From Gayadomonas joobiniege G7 (GTDB taxonomy: Bacteria; Pseudomonadota; Gammaproteobacteria; Enterobacterales; Alteromonadaceae): 64,000 nt of DNA. The stretch's first letter is position 1, and every line of letters starts with the position of its first letter. Below the pieces are notes generated by a model. The model did not search any database. It was not told the DNA's origin and saw nothing but the letters and a program-made list of their open reading frames with translations. The stretch is from the NCBI RefSeq assembly GCF_000300815.1, contig NZ_AMRX01000006.1, forward strand, positions 248,001 through 312,000. The letters run 5' to 3'. The translations under genes and the position numbers were made by a program. Positions 34,996-45,871 of this stretch are shown in pieces.

Positions 34996-36123
34996 GTGTT
35001 TAAAAATTTATTATTTAAAACAGGTTTAGCAATATGGCTGCCGCTGTTGGTTTTAACCGGCTGTGGTGAAGAGTCTGTTGAAGATGTCCCAAATCAGATG
35101 AAAAAGATCTATACCTGGAAAATGGTGACGACTTGGCCAAAAAACTTTCCAGGATTAGGCACGATTGCAAATGAACTTGCTGAAAATATTGAAACCATGT
35201 CTGGCGGACAGTTAAAAATTAAAGTGTATGCGGCCGGAGAGCTCGTACCAGCAATGCAGGTGTTTGATGCGGTAAAAGGCGGTGCTGCCGAAATGGGACA
35301 CAGCGCTTCGTATTATTGGAAAGGTAAAATACCAGCTGCGCAATTTTTTACTAGTTTACCGTTTGGGATGAACGCTCAAGAAACAAATGCTTGGTTTTAT
35401 TATGGCGGCGGCATTGAGTTGTGGCACGAAATATATAAACCTTTTGGTTTATTAGCCTATCCGGGCGGCAATACTGGCGTGCAAATGGCAGGCTGGTTTA
35501 AAAAAGAAATTAATTCATTAAATGATTTACAGGGTTTAAAAATGCGTATTCCAGGCATGGGCGCTGAGGTTATGTCTGAGCTTGGTGTTGTACCTGTGCA
35601 ATTGCCCGGTGGTGAAGTTTTTAGTTCAATGCAAAGTGGAGCGATTGATGCTGCCGACTGGGTTGGGCCTTACAATGATGAAGCGTTTGGCTTACACAAA
35701 ACTGCACCTTATTATTATATGACGGGCTGGCAGGAACCAGGTGCTGCAGTAGAATTTATCGTTAATGAAAAAGCGTTTAAACAATTACCTGAGCATTTAC
35801 AAAAAATGGTTGAAGTGGCATTTGAAGCCGCAAACGCCCGCATGTTGGCATTATATACAGCAGAAAATAAGCAATCTTTGCATAGCTTAATAAACAAAGG
35901 GGTGAACATTAAAAAGTTTCCTGATGACGTGATCGCTGCGATGCAAACCGCAAATAAAAAAGTGATTGCCCGTTTATTAGCTGAAGATGAACAAACACAA
36001 AAGATCTTTAAATCATATCGTGACTTTTTATTAAAAGTTCGTGATTACCATGATCTCACCGAATTTGATTATTATAATAATCGCCGTGCAATGGACTGGG
36101 AAATCCAGCCCGCTAACGAATAA
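34996..36123 (+). CDS. TRAP transporter substrate-binding protein, lipoprotein, TakP-like
   Basis: Periplasmic receptor of the TRAP system. The 375-residue product starts at GTG 34996. Instead of an ordinary signal it carries a lipobox (VLTGCGEES, Cys at about residue 23), so it is tethered to a membrane. Conserved motifs include WKMVTTWPKNFPGLG, GHSASYYWKGKIPAA, LKMRIPGMGAEVMSELG and GAIDAADWVGPYND, where the arginine in MRIPG binds the substrate carboxylate. The closest known type binds 2-oxoacids such as pyruvate; the actual ligand here is not proven. Confidence 0.88.
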   Translation: MFKNLLFKTGLAIWLPLLVLTGCGEESVEDVPNQMKKIYTWKMVTTWPKNFPGLGTIANELAENIETMSGGQLKIKVYAAGELVPAMQVFDAVKGGAAEMGHSASYYWKGKIPAAQFFTSLPFGMNAQETNAWFYYGGGIELWHEIYKPFGLLAYPGGNTGVQMAGWFKKEINSLNDLQGLKMRIPGMGAEVMSELGVVPVQLPGGEVFSSMQSGAIDAADWVGPYNDEAFGLHKTAPYYYMTGWQEPGAAVEFIVNEKAFKQLPEHLQKMVEVAFEAANARMLALYTAENKQSLHSLINKGVNIKKFPDDVIAAMQTANKKVIARLLAEDEQTQKIFKSYRDFLLKVRDYHDLTEFDYYNNRRAMDWEIQPANE

Positions 36124-36152
36124 TTTAACAAATAACTAGGAATACAACTTAT

Positions 36153-37337
36153 ATGGTTATTAAACCCAAAGTCAGAGGCTTTATTTGTACTAACGCGCAT
36201 CCGAATGGCTGTGCTGCAAACGTTCAACGTCAAATTGACCATGTGCTTGAGCAGGGCGCTGTTAAAAATGGGCCCAAAAATGTATTAGTCATTGGCTCAT
36301 CAACCGGTTATGGTTTAGCTTCACGTATTACAGCAGCTTTTGGTTCTGGCGCTGCAACCCTGGGTATCTTTTTTGAAAAACCAGGCACTGAAAAACGCAC
36401 GGGTTCAGCAGGTTGGTATAACACGGCCGCATTTCAAGCGGCAGCTGAAAAAGCGGGTTTATGGTCTAAAAACCTAAATGGTGATGCTTTTTCAGATGAG
36501 ATGAAAGAAAAAGCGATTCAGATCATCAAAGCAGAAATGGGTAAAATCGACTTAGTGGTTTATAGTTTAGCGTCACCTCGCCGTAAACATCCTAAAACGG
36601 GTGAAGTGATCTCATCGACCCTAAAACCGATCGATAAAGCATATACGGCTAAAAACTTAAATACCGACAAATTAAAAATTGAAGACGTCACAGTAGAGCC
36701 AGCCTCGCAAGAAGAAATTGACAATACAGTTGCCGTAATGGGTGGCGAAGATTGGCAATTCTGGATTGAGGCGTTAAAAGCAGCTGATGTGTTAGCTGAC
36801 GGTGTTAAAACAGTGGCTTACACCTATCTAGGTGACAAACTTACCTGGCCAATATATGGTGATGCGACTATAGGACAAGCAAAAGAACATTTATATCAAA
36901 CCAGCCGCCAATTAACTGAACAGTTAAGCGATATAAATGGCGAAGCATCGATTGGCGTGTTAAAAGCGTTGGTGACTCAAGCAAGTTCAGCGATCCCTAT
37001 TATGCCTTTATATATTTCATTATTATACAAAGTGATGAAAGAAGAAGGCACGCACGAAGGCTGTATTGAACAAGCGTATCGTTTATTTAGCCAGGGTTTA
37101 TATTCAGAGCAGCCGATTATCGACGAATCAGGTCGCTATCGTATGGATCTGCCAGAGTTAAACAAAGAAACTCAGGCAAAAGTTGAAGCTTTATGGCCGC
37201 AAGTGACTTCAGATAATATTTTTGAATTGACTGACTATAAGTCATACAACGAAGAGTTTTTAAAGTTGTTCGGTTTTGGTTTTGACGAAGTTGACTATGA
37301 AGAGGATGTAAATCCAGTTGTGGATTTTGAGGCATAA
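36153..37337 (+). CDS. fabV: Trans-2-enoyl-ACP/CoA reductase FabV
   Basis: NADH-dependent enoyl reductase of fatty acid synthesis, a triclosan-resistant alternative to FabI. The 394-residue length and start ([17 protein letters not shown]) match the family. The cofactor motif [13 protein letters not shown] is at about residues 46-58 and the catalytic Tyr-x8-Lys is Y235/K244 ([10 protein letters not shown]). It is a single-gene unit ended by a hairpin. Confidence 0.96.
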   Translation: MVIKPKVRGFICTNAHPNGCAANVQRQIDHVLEQGAVKNGPKNVLVIGSSTGYGLASRITAAFGSGAATLGIFFEKPGTEKRTGSAGWYNTAAFQAAAEKAGLWSKNLNGDAFSDEMKEKAIQIIKAEMGKIDLVVYSLASPRRKHPKTGEVISSTLKPIDKAYTAKNLNTDKLKIEDVTVEPASQEEIDNTVAVMGGEDWQFWIEALKAADVLADGVKTVAYTYLGDKLTWPIYGDATIGQAKEHLYQTSRQLTEQLSDINGEASIGVLKALVTQASSAIPIMPLYISLLYKVMKEEGTHEGCIEQAYRLFSQGLYSEQPIIDESGRYRMDLPELNKETQAKVEALWPQVTSDNIFELTDYKSYNEEFLKLFGFGFDEVDYEEDVNPVVDFEA

Positions 37338-37347
37338 TATGTCATAC

Positions 37348-37371
37348 GCGCCTCAATTGGGGCGCTTTATT
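37348..37371 (+). terminator. Rho-independent terminator of fabV
   Basis: GCGCCTC and GGGGCGC (one G-T pair) form a 7-bp stem with loop AATT, followed by TTTATT. It lies 11 bp after the fabV stop. Confidence 0.75.
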
Positions 37372-37570
37372 AAAAAAGTTCAGTTAAAATTAATCATTTC
37401 CCTATTTTTCGTGGATAGATTTACCAAAACAATGTTAAAATCCGCGGGTTTAATTCATAAATATAAATTTCTGTAGCGGACAACACCTTTTTGCGGTTTT
37501 TTTAACCACAAAAAGCGCTATAAAGCGAACCAAATTCTGTAATTCGTTTTAATCCTTAAACACAAGTGCA

Positions 37571-38911
37571 ATGAGTATGATAACTATCAAGAAAGGTCTG
37601 GATGTTCCTGTCGCGGGAGCTCCACAACAAGCAATATCAGACGGCCAAGCCGTTACAAAAGTTGCTATCCTTGGTGAAGAGTACAATGGCATGCGCCCTA
37701 CGATGCACGTTCGTGTCGACGACGTGGTCAAAAAAGGTCAGGTTCTTTTTCAAGATAAAAAGAACCCGGGTGTCAAATTTACCGCACCAGCCGCTGGGAT
37801 AGTAAAAGAAATTAACAGGGGTGCTAAACGTGTTTTACAATCTGTTGTGATCGAACTGCAAGGTGACGAGAGCATAGAGTTTGCAAAATACGAAGCGTCG
37901 CAGCTGGCTTCACTAGAACGTCAACAAGTTGTTGATAATTTAGTTGAGTCTGGCATGTGGTCTGCTTTGCGTACCCGTCCATTTAGTAAAACGCCAGCAA
38001 TTGACAGTACACCGTCGTCAATTTTTGTCACAGCGATTGATACTAATCCATTGGCTGCTGATCCTGCTTTAATCATTAAAGGTCAGGAAGAAGCATTTAA
38101 AAACGGTTTAACCTTGTTATCTCGTTTAGCGCCTAAATTATTTTTATGTAAAGCAGCAGGGGCCGAAATCCCATCGATTTCACAAGCTGAAGTACATGAA
38201 TTTAAAGGCGGCCACCCTGCTGGTTTAGTTGGCACTCACATTCATCATTTAGATCCTGTGAGCATGTCTAAAACGGTTTGGCATATTAACTACCAAGATG
38301 TGATTGCATTTGGCCAATTATTCACCACGGGTGATTTGCCAACTGAGCGTGTGATTTCATTGGCAGGTCCATCTGTTAAAAACCCTCGTTTAGTGCGTAC
38401 TGTGTTAGGTGCTTCTTTAGATCAATTGACTAAAGGCGAATTAACCGAAGGTGAGCAGCGGGTAATTTCTGGTTCTGTATTAAGCGGTCGTAAAGCTATG
38501 GGTGTACATGCCTATTTAGGGCGTTATTCAACCCAGGTTTCTGTATTGCCAGAGGGGCGTGAAAAAGAATTATTTGGCTGGATAGCACCAGGTGCCAATA
38601 TGTTCTCTATTACGCGAGCTTATTTGTCGCATTTATCTCCGAAAAAGTTATTTAACTTTACCACCACCACTCGTGGTTCAAGCCGAGCTATGGTTCCAAT
38701 CGGAAACTATGAGCGTGTCATGCCATTAGATATTTTGCCAACTTTGTTATTACGTGATTTGATTGCAGGTGACGTTGAGTCGGCACAATCGTTGGGATGC
38801 CTTGAGCTTGATGAAGAAGATTTGGCTCTGTGTACTTTCGTATGTCCGGGCAAATACGACTATGGTTCGATTTTGCGTGATCGTTTAACGCAAATCGAGA
38901 AGGAGGGCTAA
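37571..38911 (+). CDS. nqrA: Na+-translocating NADH:quinone reductase subunit A
   Basis: Subunit of the sodium-pumping NQR complex located on the cytoplasmic side. The 446-residue protein matches NqrA throughout ([57 protein letters not shown]). ATG at 37571 and 37577 are both possible; the second gives the more usual N-terminus. It is the first gene of nqrABCDEF; the 233 bp upstream must carry the promoter. Confidence 0.97.
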   Translation: MSMITIKKGLDVPVAGAPQQAISDGQAVTKVAILGEEYNGMRPTMHVRVDDVVKKGQVLFQDKKNPGVKFTAPAAGIVKEINRGAKRVLQSVVIELQGDESIEFAKYEASQLASLERQQVVDNLVESGMWSALRTRPFSKTPAIDSTPSSIFVTAIDTNPLAADPALIIKGQEEAFKNGLTLLSRLAPKLFLCKAAGAEIPSISQAEVHEFKGGHPAGLVGTHIHHLDPVSMSKTVWHINYQDVIAFGQLFTTGDLPTERVISLAGPSVKNPRLVRTVLGASLDQLTKGELTEGEQRVISGSVLSGRKAMGVHAYLGRYSTQVSVLPEGREKELFGWIAPGANMFSITRAYLSHLSPKKLFNFTTTTRGSSRAMVPIGNYERVMPLDILPTLLLRDLIAGDVESAQSLGCLELDEEDLALCTFVCPGKYDYGSILRDRLTQIEKEG

Positions 38912-38912
38912 G

Positions 38913-40118
38913 ATGGGCTTAAAAGCTTTTTTAGAAGATATAGAACCACAATTTGAAAAAGGTGGTAAATACGAAAAATGGTATGCGCTGTACGAAGCAG
39001 CAGCCACTATTTTTTATACACCGGGTATGGTCACTAAAGGTACAACACACGTTCGTGACAGTATCGACTTAAAACGTATCATGATCTTGGTTTGGATGAT
39101 GACGTTCCCGGCCATGTTCTACGGTATGTACAACATTGGTGTACAAGCCGAAAACGCTATTTTAGCGGGCGCATCTATGCCAGAAGGTTGGAGAACAGCG
39201 ATCTTTACGGCGTTAGGTGGCGAAATTGCAACAGACGCAAGCGGTTGGGGCAGCAAAATGCTCTATGGCGCTATGTTCTTTTTACCTATTTATGCGGTCA
39301 CCTTCGTTGTTGGTGGTTTCTGGGAAGTTTTATTTGCATCAGTCCGTAAACACGAAGTAAATGAAGGTTTTTTTGTTACTTCAGTTCTGTTTGCGTTAAT
39401 CCTGCCTGCAACAATTCCGTTATGGCAAGTCGCTTTAGGTATTACCTTTGGCGTTGTGATTGGTAAAGAAGTGTTTGGTGGTACTGGACGTAACTTCTTA
39501 AACCCGGCATTGGCGGGTCGTGCGTTTTTATTCTTTGCTTATCCAGCACAAATCTCAGGCGATACGGTTTGGATTGCAGCCGACGGTTATTCTGGCGCAA
39601 CCATGTTAAGCCAAGCCGCTCAAGGTGCCTTAGATTATGGCATCACAGCGCAGTGGTGGGATGCATTTTACGGTAACATCGCGGGTTCTATGGGTGAAGT
39701 ATCAACCCTGATGATCTTAATCGGCGGTTTTGCGTTAATGTATTTTCGTATTGCCTCATGGCGCATTGTATTAGGTACATTCGTTGGCATGGTTATATTT
39801 GCCACTATGTTTAACCTGATTGGTAGTGAGACTAATCCATTATTTGCCATGCCTTGGTATTGGCACTTAGTTGTTGGTGGTTTTGCATTTGCAATGATGT
39901 TTATGGCAACTGACCCGGTATCAGCTTCATTTACCAACCAAGGCAAATTTGCCTATGGTATTTTAATTGGTTTTATGGTGGTCATGATCCGTGTGGTTAA
40001 CCCAGCATACCCAGAAGGCATGATGCTGGCAATTTTATTTGCCAACGTATTTGCGCCGTTATTCGACCACTTTGTTGTGCAAGCAAACATCAAGCGGAGG
40101 TTAGCACGTAATGTCTAA
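38913..40118 (+). CDS. nqrB: Na+-translocating NADH:quinone reductase subunit B
   Basis: A 401-residue membrane subunit that carries covalently bound FMN and riboflavin and forms part of the Na+ path. The FMN attachment threonine lies in YSGATMLSQ. The N-terminus [20 protein letters not shown] is typical, and about ten helices follow. It is separated from nqrA by 1 bp and overlaps nqrC by 8 bp. Confidence 0.97.
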   Translation: MGLKAFLEDIEPQFEKGGKYEKWYALYEAAATIFYTPGMVTKGTTHVRDSIDLKRIMILVWMMTFPAMFYGMYNIGVQAENAILAGASMPEGWRTAIFTALGGEIATDASGWGSKMLYGAMFFLPIYAVTFVVGGFWEVLFASVRKHEVNEGFFVTSVLFALILPATIPLWQVALGITFGVVIGKEVFGGTGRNFLNPALAGRAFLFFAYPAQISGDTVWIAADGYSGATMLSQAAQGALDYGITAQWWDAFYGNIAGSMGEVSTLMILIGGFALMYFRIASWRIVLGTFVGMVIFATMFNLIGSETNPLFAMPWYWHLVVGGFAFAMMFMATDPVSASFTNQGKFAYGILIGFMVVMIRVVNPAYPEGMMLAILFANVFAPLFDHFVVQANIKRRLARNV

Positions 40119-40890
40119 AGGAAATGATTCAATCGGTAAAACGCTAACCGTCGTTATTTCATTATGTCTGGTTTGCGCAATTATCGTAGCAGGTTCTGCT
40201 GTCGCTTTACGCCCACAGCAAGAAGCGAATAAAAAATTAGATAAACAAAAAAATATCTTGTTAGCAGCACGTATGTTGCCTGCTGATGCAAGTGCAAATG
40301 ATATTCAACGTATTTATAAAGAACAGATCACCGCAAAAGTGGTTGATTTAGAAACTGGTGAATATGTTGAAGATATTGATGCGAATAGCTACGATCAAAG
40401 AGCCGCCTCTAAAGACCCAGAGCAGTCAATTGATTTAAATGGCAAAGAAGATGTTGCCAGCATTAAACGCCGAGCTAATAAAGCCGTGGTTTATTTAGCA
40501 AAAGACGAGCAGGGTAACTTTAAAAGTTATGTTTTACCGGTTCACGGTTATGGTTTGTGGTCAACTATGTATGCTTTTGTAGCATTAGAACCTGATGCAA
40601 ACACCATCATGAATTTGAACTACTATGAGCAAGGTGAAACCCCTGGCTTAGGTGCTGAAATTGAAAATCCAAAATGGAAAGCACTTTGGGTTGGTAAAGA
40701 AATTTACAACGACCAAGGTGAAATGAAAATTGAGATTGTAAAAGGCGAAGCACCAAAAGATTCAGATCATAAAGTCGATGGTTTATCGGGTGCAACCCTG
40801 ACCAGTAACGGTGTTCAGTATACGTTTGACTTCTGGATGGGTGAGCGTGGTTTTAAATCTTACCTGTTAAAACAGCGTCAAGGAGCATAA
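40111..40890 (+). CDS. nqrC: Na+-translocating NADH:quinone reductase subunit C
   Basis: A 259-residue subunit with one N-terminal helix and a periplasmic flavin domain. The covalent FMN threonine lies in [14 protein letters not shown] near residue 230. The segment [17 protein letters not shown] is also conserved. FMN is attached by the product of apbE, encoded at the end of this operon. Confidence 0.97.
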   Translation: MSKGNDSIGKTLTVVISLCLVCAIIVAGSAVALRPQQEANKKLDKQKNILLAARMLPADASANDIQRIYKEQITAKVVDLETGEYVEDIDANSYDQRAASKDPEQSIDLNGKEDVASIKRRANKAVVYLAKDEQGNFKSYVLPVHGYGLWSTMYAFVALEPDANTIMNLNYYEQGETPGLGAEIENPKWKALWVGKEIYNDQGEMKIEIVKGEAPKDSDHKVDGLSGATLTSNGVQYTFDFWMGERGFKSYLLKQRQGA

Positions 40891-40893
40891 TCA

Positions 40894-41517
40894 ATGGCTA
40901 AGAGCGAAGCTCAAAAGGTTCTATTTGGACCTATTTTTGCAAACAACCCAATTGCATTACAGATTTTGGGTATCTGTTCTGCACTGGCGGTTACCAGTAA
41001 AATGGAAACGACAGTGGTAATGTGTATTGCCCTGACGTTTGTAACTGCTTTTTCTAGTTTATTTATTTCGATTATTCGAAATCATATACCTTCTAGTGTA
41101 CGTATTATCGTGCAAATGACGATTATTGCCTCTTTGGTAATTTTAGTTGACCAGTTATTAAAAGCCTTTGCGTATGATATCGCTAAACAGCTTTCGGTAT
41201 TTGTTGGTTTGATTATTACCAACTGTATCGTTATGGGCCGTGCTGAAGCTTATGCTATGAAAAGCCCACCGTTTATGAGCTTTTTAGACGGCATCGGAAA
41301 TGGTTTAGGTTATAGCGTTGTGCTGTTGACTGTGGGTGTTATCCGTGAGTTATTTGGTTCAGGTAGCTTATTTGGCATCGAAATTTTACCATTAGTTGCA
41401 AACGGCGGTTGGTACCAGCCAATGGGTCTGTTATTAATGCCACCAAGTGCATTTTTTATCATTGGTTTGTTTATCTGGGTTTTACGTACTTTCCGTAAAG
41501 AACAGGTTGAGAAATAA
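40894..41517 (+). CDS. nqrD: Na+-translocating NADH:quinone reductase subunit D
   Basis: A 207-residue six-helix membrane subunit. With NqrE it holds an intramembrane Fe-S centre; a conserved cysteine lies in [16 protein letters not shown]. The start [20 protein letters not shown] is typical. The spacing of 3 bp after nqrC shows a tight operon. Confidence 0.97.
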   Translation: MAKSEAQKVLFGPIFANNPIALQILGICSALAVTSKMETTVVMCIALTFVTAFSSLFISIIRNHIPSSVRIIVQMTIIASLVILVDQLLKAFAYDIAKQLSVFVGLIITNCIVMGRAEAYAMKSPPFMSFLDGIGNGLGYSVVLLTVGVIRELFGSGSLFGIEILPLVANGGWYQPMGLLLMPPSAFFIIGLFIWVLRTFRKEQVEK

Positions 41518-41526
41518 GAGGGTAAA

Positions 41527-42135
41527 ATGGAACATTATATTAGTTTATTTATCCGCGCGGTTTTTATTGAAAACTTAGCGCTCGCATTTTTCCTCGGTAT
41601 GTGTACCTTTTTGGCGGTATCAAAAAAGGTCACAACAGCCTTTGGTTTAGGTGTTGCGGTAATCGTGGTATTAGGTATTTCGGTGCCTGTTAACCAAGTT
41701 GTGTACGCTAACCTCTTGGCACCAGGTGCATTGGCTTGGGCCGGTTTCCCTGATGCTGACTTAAGCTTCCTTAAGTTTTTGACTTTTATCGGTGTTATTG
41801 CTGCTTTAGTACAAATTCTTGAAATGTCGTTAGACAAGTATTTCCCACCTTTATACAACGCTTTGGGGATTTTCTTACCATTGATCACAGTAAACTGCGC
41901 CATTTTTGGTGGGGTTGCTTTCATGGTTGAGAAAAACTACAACTTTAGTGAGAGCGTTGTATTCGGTTTAGGTAGTGGTGTGGGTTGGGCGTTAGCCATC
42001 ACAGCATTAGCGGCCGTTCGTGAAAAGATGAAATACTCAGATATACCAGATGGCTTAAAAGGTTTGGGTATTACCTTTATCACCGTGGGCCTGATTGGTT
42101 TAGGCTTTATGTCATTCTCTGGCGTTTCGCTGTAA
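41527..42135 (+). CDS. nqrE: Na+-translocating NADH:quinone reductase subunit E
   Basis: A 202-residue six-helix membrane subunit homologous to NqrD in inverted topology. The conserved cysteines are in [15 protein letters not shown] and [16 protein letters not shown], which are expected to coordinate the intramembrane iron centre with NqrD. Start [20 protein letters not shown] is characteristic. Confidence 0.97.
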   Translation: MEHYISLFIRAVFIENLALAFFLGMCTFLAVSKKVTTAFGLGVAVIVVLGISVPVNQVVYANLLAPGALAWAGFPDADLSFLKFLTFIGVIAALVQILEMSLDKYFPPLYNALGIFLPLITVNCAIFGGVAFMVEKNYNFSESVVFGLGSGVGWALAITALAAVREKMKYSDIPDGLKGLGITFITVGLIGLGFMSFSGVSL

Positions 42136-42161
42136 GCCAGAGCAAAATAGAGGAATAAACC

Positions 42162-43394
42162 GTGGATTTACAAGATATTTATTTAGGCGTTGGCATGTTT
42201 ACCGTCCTAGTGCTTGCACTTGTGGCTGTGATCTTGTTTGCCAAATCTAAACTGGTCAGTAGTGGTGAAGTCACTATTTTGATCAATGACGATCCGGACA
42301 AAGCCATAACAGCAACTCCGGGATCAAAATTATTAGGTGCGTTAGCAGATGCTGGCATCTTCGTATCATCAGCGTGTGGTGGTGGTGGTTCATGTGGTCA
42401 ATGTCGTGTGAACGTAAAAGAGGGCGGTGGTGATATTCTACCAACTGAAAAAGATCACATCACAAAAGGTGAAGCACGTGAAGGTTGTCGTTTATCTTGC
42501 CAGGTAGCAATTAAAAACGATATGAAAATCGAGCTGGATGAAGAGATTTTTGGTATTAAAAAGTGGGAATGTACAGTTGTTTCTAACGACAACAAAGCCA
42601 CTTTTATCAAAGAGCTTAAACTGGCAATTCCGGACGGCGAAGATGTTCCATTCCGAGCCGGTGGTTATATTCAGATCGAAGCACCTGCGCACCATGTTAA
42701 GTATGCTGACTTTGACATTCCAGAAGAGTATCGTCCAGACTGGGAACGTTTTGGCTTCTTTAAACTTGAATCAAAAGTTGACGAAGAAACAATTCGAGCT
42801 TATTCAATGGCGAACTATCCGGAAGAAAAAGGCATTATTATGTTGAACGTGCGTATTGCTACGCCGCCACCTAATAACCTTAGTTTACCTTGCGGTAAAA
42901 TGTCATCGTACATTTGGAGCCTAAAAGAAGGTGATAAAGTAACCATCTCTGGTCCATTTGGTGAATTTTTTGCAAAAGATACAGATGCAGAAATGGTCTT
43001 TATCGGTGGTGGTGCAGGTATGGCACCGATGCGCTCGCATATTTTTGATCAGTTACGTCGTATTAAAACTAATCGTAAAATATCATTCTGGTACGGTGCG
43101 CGTTCAAAACGTGAAATGTTCTACGTTGAAGATTTTGACATGCTTGCCGAAGAAAATGAGAACTTTGAATGGCATGTTGCATTGAGCGATCCACAACCAG
43201 AAGATAACTGGGAAGGTGATACTGGTTTTATTCACAACGTTCTTTATGAAAACTACTTAAAAAATCATGAAGCACCAGAAGACTGTGAATACTACATGTG
43301 TGGTCCACCAGTTATGAACGCAGCGGTTATTGGCCTGTTAAAAGATTTGGGTGTTGAAGATGAAAACATCCTGCTTGATGACTTTGGCGGCTAA
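42162..43394 (+). CDS. nqrF: Na+-translocating NADH:quinone reductase subunit F
   Basis: A 410-residue electron-input subunit. It begins at GTG with one membrane helix, followed by a [2Fe-2S] ferredoxin domain ([11 protein letters not shown] near residues 70-80 and a fourth cysteine in EGCRLSCQV), an FAD domain (RAYSMANYP) and an NADH domain ([22 protein letters not shown]). It oxidises NADH and passes electrons through FAD and the iron-sulfur cluster to the other subunits. Confidence 0.97.
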   Translation: MDLQDIYLGVGMFTVLVLALVAVILFAKSKLVSSGEVTILINDDPDKAITATPGSKLLGALADAGIFVSSACGGGGSCGQCRVNVKEGGGDILPTEKDHITKGEAREGCRLSCQVAIKNDMKIELDEEIFGIKKWECTVVSNDNKATFIKELKLAIPDGEDVPFRAGGYIQIEAPAHHVKYADFDIPEEYRPDWERFGFFKLESKVDEETIRAYSMANYPEEKGIIMLNVRIATPPPNNLSLPCGKMSSYIWSLKEGDKVTISGPFGEFFAKDTDAEMVFIGGGAGMAPMRSHIFDQLRRIKTNRKISFWYGARSKREMFYVEDFDMLAEENENFEWHVALSDPQPEDNWEGDTGFIHNVLYENYLKNHEAPEDCEYYMCGPPVMNAAVIGLLKDLGVEDENILLDDFGG

Positions 43395-43408
43395 TCGGTT
43401 CTGCTGAC

Positions 43409-44428
43409 ATGGTAAAACAATTTAAGTTATGGCTAGCCCTGGTAGGGCTGGCCTTTTTTGTTTCCTGCAGCCAGCAGAGTGAACTGACCAATCAAGGCGA
43501 GATCCATGGCCGAACCATGGGTACGACTTATTCGGTAAAATATTTTTATGCACCCACAGTCATCCAGCAAGACGAGTTAAAAGCGAGTATTGATGCAGCT
43601 TTGCAACGGGTCAATGAGCAGATGTCGACTTATTTACCTGAATCAGAGCTTAGCCAATTTAATCAATCTGATAGTTTACAACCTTTTACAGTCTCCAAAG
43701 ACACCGCCTATGTGATTGATAGTGCCATTAAACTTGGCACCTTAACTAAAGGTGCGTTAGACGTCACGGTTGGCCCTTTAGTCAATTTATGGGGATTTGG
43801 TCCGGATAAAAAACCAGATACCATTCCGAGTGATGACCTAATCGAACAAACGCGCTCGCGTACAGGTTTAGACAAACTGTCTGTTAAAGGTACACAAATA
43901 ATTAAATCGACCGCTGACTTATATGTTGATCTTTCTGCAATAGCCAAAGGATTTGGGGTCGATAAGGTGGCCGAACTGTTAGAGCAAAAAGGCATTGTTA
44001 ACTATTTGGTTGAAATTGGCGGCGAAATGCGACAAAAAGGCCATAAAGCCGATAAACAAGCATGGCGAATTGCCGTTGAAAAGCCTGTTTCTGGTCAACA
44101 TGCTGTGCAGCAGGTTTTGGAGCTAGGCGATATGGCGATTGCTACCTCAGGAGATTATCGAAACTATTTTGAAGAAAATGGAGTCAGATACTCACATACA
44201 ATTGATCCTAAAACGGCAAAACCCATTAGTCATTCATTGGTCTCTGTGACTGTGTTAGATGCGTCTTGCATGCGTGCAGATGGCTTAGCAACTGCACTGA
44301 ATGTTATGGGGCCTGAGGCTGCGTTTGCGTTTGCAAACGCCCATAAATTGCCGGTTTATTTAGTGATTAAAGCTGACGACGGATTTGTGGTAAAATACAC
44401 AGATTCATTTAAACCCTATATGAGGTGA
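43409..44428 (+). CDS. apbE: FAD:protein FMN transferase ApbE
   Basis: Lipoprotein enzyme that attaches FMN to threonines of NqrB and NqrC. The 339-residue product has a signal with lipobox FFVSCSQQS, the family motif GRTMGTTYSVKY, and the flavin/metal-binding stretches YVDLSAIAKGFGVDKVA and GGEMRQKG, plus ATSGDYRNYFEENGVRYSHT. It lies 14 bp after nqrF and belongs to the same operon. Confidence 0.95.
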   Translation: MVKQFKLWLALVGLAFFVSCSQQSELTNQGEIHGRTMGTTYSVKYFYAPTVIQQDELKASIDAALQRVNEQMSTYLPESELSQFNQSDSLQPFTVSKDTAYVIDSAIKLGTLTKGALDVTVGPLVNLWGFGPDKKPDTIPSDDLIEQTRSRTGLDKLSVKGTQIIKSTADLYVDLSAIAKGFGVDKVAELLEQKGIVNYLVEIGGEMRQKGHKADKQAWRIAVEKPVSGQHAVQQVLELGDMAIATSGDYRNYFEENGVRYSHTIDPKTAKPISHSLVSVTVLDASCMRADGLATALNVMGPEAAFAFANAHKLPVYLVIKADDGFVVKYTDSFKPYMR

Positions 44429-44432
44429 AGAT

Positions 44433-44645
44433 ATGACCACATTTTTATTAGTTTTTGCCGCGTTTTTAGTTATAGTGCTGGCAATGTCAGTTGGTTATTT
44501 AGTGCAGCGTAAAAGTATCTCCGGAAGTTGTGGTGGACTAGGTAGCGTGGGTATCGACAAGGTGTGTGATTGTGATGACCCGTGCGATAAACGCAAAGCC
44601 AAAATAAAACGCGAACAAATGTTACAAGAAAATCGCATCATTTAA
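44433..44645 (+). CDS. nqrM: NqrM, Na+-NQR maturation protein
   Basis: A 70-residue membrane protein required for assembly of the NQR iron centre. One helix is followed by a cysteine-rich segment (GSCGGLGSVGIDKVCDCDD then PCDKRK), typical of NqrM (formerly DUF539). It closes the nqr operon, 4 bp after apbE. Confidence 0.93.
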   Translation: MTTFLLVFAAFLVIVLAMSVGYLVQRKSISGSCGGLGSVGIDKVCDCDDPCDKRKAKIKREQMLQENRII

Positions 44646-44680
44646 ACCTTCCAACTTGGTGGTTGACAAAGAGCCTGATA

Positions 44681-44700
44681 TACTGTTTTTATATACAGTT
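44681..44700 (+). promoter_or_regulatory. LexA box of dinB
   Basis: TACTGTTTTTATATACAGTT matches the CTGT-N8-ACAG LexA consensus and lies 17 bp before the dinB start. A TTGACA at 44663-44668 supplies the -35, so LexA would cover the -10 region. The flanks AGAGCC and GGGCTTTTTT can also pair, so the site may sit inside a terminator-like hairpin of the nqr operon. Confidence 0.85.
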
Positions 44701-44716
44701 TTTCGGGCTTTTTTAG

Positions 44717-45811
44717 TTGTTGCAGAAAAAAATCATACATGTCGACATGGATGCCTTTTTTGTCTCAGTTGAGTTAAGGGATAAACCTGAGTTACAGCAT
44801 CTTCCGGTTGCTGTTGGTGGTGACAGCTCGCGCCGCGGGGTGATCTCTACTTGCAACTATGTTGCAAGGCAGTACGGCATACATTCGGCGATGCCGACTG
44901 CAATTGCTAAAAAAAAGTGCCCTGAGCTCATTTTATTGCCTGGGCAAATGGCGTTATATAAAAATATCAGTCGACAAATTAAAAGTATCTTTTTTCAGTT
45001 CACTGATTTAGTTGAGCCTTTGTCGTTGGATGAAGCCTATTTGGATGTAACCGCTAGTGAGCTGGTGCAAGGATCTGCGACTTTAACCGCTGAAAAAATC
45101 CGCCAAAAAATTTTTCAACAAACTGGCTTGACGGCTTCTGCCGGCATTGCAGAAAATAAATTTTTAGCCAAAATTGCGTCAGATATTAATAAACCAAATG
45201 GGCAATTTACTGTGCATCCGAAAGATGCAATTAGATTTATTAAAAATTTACCCCTTAAAAAAATCCATGGCGTGGGGAAAGTTACCGCTGAAAAGTTAGC
45301 GGCGTATGGTCTGCAGCTAGGGGGGGATATTCAAAACTTATCTGCGGATTGGATGCAGGAAAAGTTTGGCCGTTTTGGAATCCTATTGTGGCAGCGCTGC
45401 CAAGGAATAGATAATCGAGCAGTTGAGCCTAGCCGAATTCGTAAATCTGTGGGTGTAGAAACGACGTTTGGCAAAGATATAAATATCAGCACACAGGGGA
45501 GTGAGCAGCTTAAGCAGATCTTGTTAACCCGGTTACTACCGGAGCTAAATAATCGCCTATCTGCACACCATAAACGTGATAAATACTCATCAAAGCAGAA
45601 CATTAACAGGCTTACGGTAAAGGTTAAATTTAGTGATTTTAAACAAACCACTAAAGATTGTCGTGCGAGTCATATAGATAGCGAACGTTTTATTATTTTA
45701 TTAACTCAGGCTTTGAACCGAGCAGCCGGGCGTAGTGTTCGCTTATTGGGACTACAAGTCGGTTTGTGTGATCATCAAGAGACTGTTTTGCAATTGGATT
45801 TACCTATATGA
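44717..45811 (+). CDS. dinB: DNA polymerase IV
   Basis: Y-family translesion polymerase induced by DNA damage. The 364-residue protein starts at TTG (44717 or 44720). Catalytic motifs are HVDMDAFFVSVE and PLSLDEAYLDVT, with the helix-hairpin-helix region IHGVGKVTAEKLAAYGLQ and the little finger domain after it. The promoter carries a near-perfect LexA box, so SOS control is expected. Confidence 0.96.
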   Translation: MLQKKIIHVDMDAFFVSVELRDKPELQHLPVAVGGDSSRRGVISTCNYVARQYGIHSAMPTAIAKKKCPELILLPGQMALYKNISRQIKSIFFQFTDLVEPLSLDEAYLDVTASELVQGSATLTAEKIRQKIFQQTGLTASAGIAENKFLAKIASDINKPNGQFTVHPKDAIRFIKNLPLKKIHGVGKVTAEKLAAYGLQLGGDIQNLSADWMQEKFGRFGILLWQRCQGIDNRAVEPSRIRKSVGVETTFGKDINISTQGSEQLKQILLTRLLPELNNRLSAHHKRDKYSSKQNINRLTVKVKFSDFKQTTKDCRASHIDSERFIILLTQALNRAAGRSVRLLGLQVGLCDHQETVLQLDLPI

Positions 45812-45871
45812 TCGGGTAACATTGAGCTACTCAATGTGCTCAATCCATGGTAAATACGAAAGGAGTCTAGT

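Noticed and set aside
33115-36123. TRAP genes as an ectoine uptake system (TeaABC)
   Set aside because: Subunit lengths and receptor motifs fit the TakP/2-oxoacid branch better, and the operon is more than 5 kb away from the doe genes.
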